A stretch of DNA of 64,000 nt. It comes from Nitrososphaerota archaeon. Its GTDB lineage: Archaea; Thermoproteota; Nitrososphaeria; Nitrososphaerales; CADDZS01. Both the position numbers and the translations under genes were made by a program. Numbering within the stretch: position 1 is the stretch's first letter; every line of letters begins with the position of its first letter. The notes beneath the pieces were generated by a model that was not told where the DNA came from, did not search any database, and saw only the letters and a program-made list of their open reading frames with translations. Location: the NCBI GenBank assembly GCA_013288145.1, contig JABDCJ010000007.1, positions 1-64,000 of the forward strand, given 5' to 3'. Positions 60,575 through 64,000 of the stretch are shown here, piece by piece.

Positions 60575-61954
60575 ATGAATCGAAATTTGAAGATCTGTAT
60601 CAATACGCAGACGCCTCTTGTCCAATTCACCGAAAGAGTCCCGAGTGACGTTCAATCCGGGAACGGAAGTTCTGTGACAGATCTTTCGACGCTGAACGAA
60701 GGTACCGATTATAGATTTTCGGTTGGAGGCCTAACTCGAATGGTGTTCCCGCTGGTAAATAGGATGCTGAAAGATGGAACTCTTGAGGAAGCTCACTGGA
60801 TCTCACTTAATCCCAACGGCCCCTCGACGGTCAAGGTTGGTGGAATTGTTCTTCATCACGTTTCTTTGGAGAAAGACCGGCTCGCGGGATACGGCAATAC
60901 GAAGGAGGCTATCTGGGGTGCTGTCCACGGAACAACTGAAACTGGGCGCGCGACCCAAGATGTGTTCTGGAGCGATGATTTTTCAGAGTTCGAATATTAC
61001 AACCGAGTTTCAGCCGAGTTAATAATGAAACTGGATCAGAAAGTAGATTTCGACCTTTTCTATATTCACGACTTTCAGCAATTGCCGGTCGGGAGATTGC
61101 TCAGTACTTTAAAGCCGAAGATATTCCGATGGCACATACCATTCGACCAAACCATGATTCCGTCGCAATGGAGGGAACTATTGGCTTCTTACTTTAACAG
61201 CTATGACATGGTGATTGTCAGTAGCACGAAGTATCTCAAGTCATTGAAATCTTTTGGCTACGATGGCCGTGTGCGAAAGATCTATCCATTCGTAGATCCT
61301 GCCGAATATTCGCAACCTTCACTGACCGAGGTTCAGGAAACAAGCACTAGATTAGGAATTTCGCGGGAGGATGATGTGGTACTTTCAGTCGCGAGAATGG
61401 ATCCAATGAAAGGTCAGGACAGAGCAATTAGGGCAGTTTCACTTCTTCTAAAGAATTTTCCCAATATCAAGATGGTTTTTGTTGGAAACGGCAGCTTTTC
61501 TGGCTCCGGACGCGGGTTGGGCCTGTCAAAATCAGCAGTCTGGCGAGAGAAGCTCGAGACGCTTGCGAAAGATATGGGTGTTCAAGAACGCGTTGTTTTT
61601 GCCGGGCACCTAAATCAGAAAGACCTGGATGCAATGTATGAACGATGCAGTTTTACGGTACTTCCCTCTGTCAAGGAGGGTTTTGGATTGGTCGTCGTAG
61701 AAGGCTGGCTGCATTCCCGCGCATCAATAGTCACTAAAGAAGCCGGTGTTGCAGAGCTGGTCGAAAACGGCAAAAATGGAATGGTGGTAAATCCGAATAA
61801 CACCGATGAGCTAGCCTCAAAAATGATGCAACTCTTAGCCGATAAACAGCTAACGCGCACGATGGGAGAGATCGGCCTTTCCACGTCGAAGCTCTGCTCG
61901 ATGGAGGAAGGGCTAAAGTCAGAGATGCAGGCAATCGACGAGCTGCTCACCTGA
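60575..61954 (+). CDS. GT4 glycosyltransferase, trehalose-synthase/glycogen-synthase-like
   Basis: 459 aa. N-terminal Rossmann with VGGLTRMVFPLVNRMLKDGT, a middle motif FRWHIPFDQTMIPSQWRELL recalling the W-R-x-H-I-D loop of trehalose glycosyltransferring synthase (TreT), and the C-terminal GT-B domain with VARMDPMKGQDRAIRAVSLL, VFAGHLNQKDLDAMY and LPSVKEGFGLVVVEG (E-x7-E). Probably makes trehalose or another glucoside, a compatible solute. The long upstream region may tune it to stress. Confidence 0.75.
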   Translation: MNRNLKICINTQTPLVQFTERVPSDVQSGNGSSVTDLSTLNEGTDYRFSVGGLTRMVFPLVNRMLKDGTLEEAHWISLNPNGPSTVKVGGIVLHHVSLEKDRLAGYGNTKEAIWGAVHGTTETGRATQDVFWSDDFSEFEYYNRVSAELIMKLDQKVDFDLFYIHDFQQLPVGRLLSTLKPKIFRWHIPFDQTMIPSQWRELLASYFNSYDMVIVSSTKYLKSLKSFGYDGRVRKIYPFVDPAEYSQPSLTEVQETSTRLGISREDDVVLSVARMDPMKGQDRAIRAVSLLLKNFPNIKMVFVGNGSFSGSGRGLGLSKSAVWREKLETLAKDMGVQERVVFAGHLNQKDLDAMYERCSFTVLPSVKEGFGLVVVEGWLHSRASIVTKEAGVAELVENGKNGMVVNPNNTDELASKMMQLLADKQLTRTMGEIGLSTSKLCSMEEGLKSEMQAIDELLT

Positions 61955-62389
61955 TCAAGGCAGGATCGAGAGGAAAAACGCCGCGGAAGCGGTCATAATC
62001 AACGGCAGGCTCCAGAATGCAAGTGGATAAAAGTTTCCAAATGGATCGACCAAGGGCGGTCCGTTTGCGTCGTAAATGAACTCCTGATAACGCAATAGTC
62101 CAAACGAAAAAATCGTTGCTATTATAACTACGACAAATCGTCGGTCGTTTTCCCGGAATGGAGTCAAACCCCTCAGGAAAGCAAGGATTAGGGATGGCGT
62201 AAGCAAATAGTAGAAACCTATCGCTAATTGCTCTAAATTTAGATAAACTGGCGGGACAGCAACAGTCGGAAGGAATGAAAGATTGACATCGAATTCGCTT
62301 AATTCTCCCCATACTATAATGAATGCAGGTGGAATCAAAGCTGACATCAAGAACCAGATCTTTGTTGTCGGTTTCGCTTCAGCTTTCAA
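61955..62389 (-). CDS. Four-helix membrane protein, unknown
   Basis: 144 aa from a TTG. Helices at ~11-28, 56-72, 84-100 and 122-142 (FWSLPLIMTASAAFFLSILP). No recognised family. Its last 3' bases abut the end of the glycosyltransferase on the other strand, so the two are convergent and unrelated by operon. Confidence 0.6.
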   Translation of the reverse strand: MKAEAKPTTKIWFLMSALIPPAFIIVWGELSEFDVNLSFLPTVAVPPVYLNLEQLAIGFYYLLTPSLILAFLRGLTPFRENDRRFVVVIIATIFSFGLLRYQEFIYDANGPPLVDPFGNFYPLAFWSLPLIMTASAAFFLSILP

Positions 62390-62541
62390 TTTGTTTTATC
62401 CCTCTGATACACGCAATCCAGGTTGTCTACGACAAATACTTCTTACAATACTCTACATTTTCTATGAGCGAAAAATGTTAGCCAAAGTGAATTGGGACCG
62501 GAGCAATTTTCTGTAACAAGTAGTGCAAGCCATCTTTAAGC

Positions 62542-62928
62542 TTGAACTATGAATGGCTATTGATAATTTTGTACGGCCGAGATTTGTTGGACAAGGAGGT
62601 TGTGGGCACTAACGGTTGGAAGATTGGTAAGTCCAAAGAATTAATAATCGATAACAACAATTGGTCGATTACGCATCTTGAAGTTGAGCTCCGAAGCAAT
62701 ATTGAAGCTGAATTAGGTATGCCAACAGCTCCACTTTCGCACAATAGACTACCAATTCCGATTTCCACTGTGCAAGGAGTTGGAGACGTAATCACATTAC
62801 GAACAACGAAAGAGGAGATTGTTTCCAGCCTCTCGGCCTACACTAGAACTGCGCAAACAACGCAGAGACCTGCTGGTACAGTCACAGTCCCTGGCCAGCC
62901 TCCTGCAACGGCTCCGCCGGCTCCGTAA
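62542..62928 (+). CDS. PRC-barrel domain protein
   Basis: 128 aa from a TTG; a TTG at 62560 or 62569 is also possible. LYGRDLLDKEVVGTNGWKIG, KSKELIIDNNNWSITHLEVE and ISTVQGVGDVITLRTTKEEI are a PRC barrel. A Pro/Ala-rich tail (PGQPPATAPPAP) follows. Archaeal PRC barrels act in RNA processing, cell division (CdvA) or as protein adaptors; here the role is open. Confidence 0.8.
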   Translation: MNYEWLLIILYGRDLLDKEVVGTNGWKIGKSKELIIDNNNWSITHLEVELRSNIEAELGMPTAPLSHNRLPIPISTVQGVGDVITLRTTKEEIVSSLSAYTRTAQTTQRPAGTVTVPGQPPATAPPAP

Positions 62929-63274
62929 GTTCAGAAATTTTTGGATTAGAACCCTCCTCGGTTTGGGGCATTTCCACACAGACCGTTAGAAGATTATTGT
63001 TCACCGGTGGCCGTAAAAATAAGCTGTTGCTTTTCAATAGTTAAGAAATAACATTAAAACAATTGCCCCATCACAATTGAAGTGGATGTGACTAAAGCTG
63101 TTGCTGCCTTAATAGCACAGTTCCGGGATAACGACTCAGCCAATTTCTTTGAATGAGAAACGATAATTCTCTTTCCTCGGCGAAAAATCCTAATTCTTTT
63201 GTAACGGAATAGACTGTGAAGACCATTTTCGGGATAAGCTTAACTCAAGTCGGTAGAAACAACGGGTGTAGCTT
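62929..63274. other. Non-coding gap
   Basis: 346 nt. No gene, strong repeat or RNA is recognised; presumably holds the promoter of the ATPase gene at 63275. Confidence 0.4.
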
Positions 63275-63946
63275 TTGGCTTCAACCGGTGTGCCTCCCCT
63301 AGATTCGTTGTTGGGAAATGATGGTTACCCGGATAGATCCGCAGTTTTGGTTGTTGGCCCTCCGGGAATAGGAAAGGAGGCTCTAGGTTACTGGTTTGTG
63401 CGGTCCGGTCTGATACAGGATGATTACGTACTCTATGCGACGCACCGGTCTGTTACCGATGTCCTAAGGGACATGAAGGGAATTGGCGTCGGGGTTGAGC
63501 GCGTTCCGGATTGGATCGCTAGCTCGGGCTCCAAAGTCAAGCTAGATCTTCGAGATCCGACTTCCCTGTCTTTCAATATCAAGCAGGCTGCTCACGACAA
63601 TAAGACTCGCAGAGTGCGGATTGCGACAGATGTTTTGTCGCCTCTGCTCGTCCTGAATCCCTTGGAATCAATGTATGGATACTGGTCGCAGCTCCTTTCT
63701 GATCTAAAGCAACAAGATTGCGTTCTGTTTGCGCTAGCAGAAGAGGGGATGCATCCCCAGAACGTCCTAACTACAATGGAACAGCTTTTCGATGGAGTAA
63801 TTGAGATGCGACTGTACGAAGAAGGGCTCTCAATCACTCCTCTTTTCCGTGTCAAGAAAATGTTGGGCCTGCCTCCTCTTCATGGTTACATGAAATTCGC
63901 AGTTTCGAACTCCGGTATGGAGGTAACAGCTCGTGTCTCCAAGTGA
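63275..63946 (+). CDS. KaiC/RecA-like ATPase
   Basis: 223 aa from a TTG. TGVPPLDSLLGNDGYPDRSA opens the RecA-like domain; Walker A is GPPGIGKEAL (residues ~29-38) with Glu where Thr/Ser is usual. LYATHRSVTDVLRDM and IATDVLSPLLVLNPLE are the following core strands. Archaea carry many single-domain KaiC-like ATPases tied to motility or signalling. The next gene starts inside its end (overlap 14 nt). Confidence 0.8.
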   Translation: MASTGVPPLDSLLGNDGYPDRSAVLVVGPPGIGKEALGYWFVRSGLIQDDYVLYATHRSVTDVLRDMKGIGVGVERVPDWIASSGSKVKLDLRDPTSLSFNIKQAAHDNKTRRVRIATDVLSPLLVLNPLESMYGYWSQLLSDLKQQDCVLFALAEEGMHPQNVLTTMEQLFDGVIEMRLYEEGLSITPLFRVKKMLGLPPLHGYMKFAVSNSGMEVTARVSK

Positions 63947-64000
63947 TTTACTGAATATCGGTGAAGAGCTCACTTATTTCATCGGTTCGGGAATCGCGGC
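63933..64000 (+). CDS. Start of the next gene (partial, runs off the right edge)
   Basis: From a GTG at 63933, 8 nt after GGAGGT, 22 codons are open to the edge (VSPSDLLNIGEELTYFIGSG). It overlaps the KaiC-like gene end in another frame, so the two are coupled. Too short to identify; a KaiC-associated partner is likely by position. Confidence 0.5.
   Translation, partial: MSPSDLLNIGEELTYFIGSGIA

Noticed and set aside
1..64000. CRISPR array, cas genes, rRNA or insertion sequence
   Set aside because: No regular direct repeats, Cas motifs, rRNA signatures or transposase with terminal inverted repeats were seen.

Overview
This window looks like a piece of an archaeal chromosome, most likely from the TACK/Nitrososphaerota (Thaumarchaeota) side and probably from an acidic habitat. 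The sequence supports this in several ways: thermopsin-type (A5) secreted proteases, a family otherwise known from acidophilic archaea; a tRNA-Phe(GAA) with a small intron at a noncanonical position; HxlR, AsnC-only, AbrB and ribbon-helix-helix regulators; archaeal TATA boxes about 25-35 nt upstream of leaderless starts, many of them TTG or GTG; and a tyrosine integrase beside the tRNA gene. No CRISPR array, rRNA or complete insertion sequence was seen.

Two halves differ sharply. From 1 to about 48.0 kb the content is accessory. 0-7.4 kb: a partial ArsR-type regulator, a SIR2-like NAD-binding protein, large secreted proteins and a PD-(D/E)XK nuclease. 7.6-14 kb: beta-propeller surface proteins and a papain-like secreted protease, both broken by frameshifts. 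14.1-21.3 kb: a mobile-element replication block with a winged-helix protein, AbrB-type regulator, Zn protein, superfamily-3-like helicase and DNA methyltransferase. 21.9-28.2 kb: membrane-anchored Thr-rich stalk proteins, an RHH regulator, a thermopsin and an unknown membrane protein. 28.5-32.1 kb: a tight four-gene operon with a catalytically altered family-B DNA polymerase, a RadA-like protein without a Walker A motif, and two related small helical proteins. 32.4-36.2 kb: an HxlR regulator, a multidrug MFS exporter and a flavin-binding protein. 36.2-46 kb: a second, frameshifted thermopsin, more stalk proteins and a membrane-bound Mrr-like nuclease. 46.7-48.1 kb: integrase and tRNA-Phe, which mark the right edge of an integrated element. 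Its left edge was not found.

From 48.2 to 64.0 kb the genes are intact and ordinary: MscS-like channel, lipoyl synthase, class III aminotransferase, SAM methyltransferase with SIS protein, sulfite-oxidase-like molybdoenzyme, ABC-2 exporter, solitary DNA methyltransferase, flavin-binding protein, AsnC effector domain, GT4 glycosyltransferase, PRC-barrel protein and KaiC/RecA-like ATPase.

The strongest candidate for a poorly described system is the PolB/RadA-like operon at 28.5-32.1 kb, which by inference resembles a translesion or mutasome-type assembly. A second notable signal is the cluster of disrupted reading frames in the left half, three of them at homopolymer runs (T5, A8, A7), while the right half shows none.
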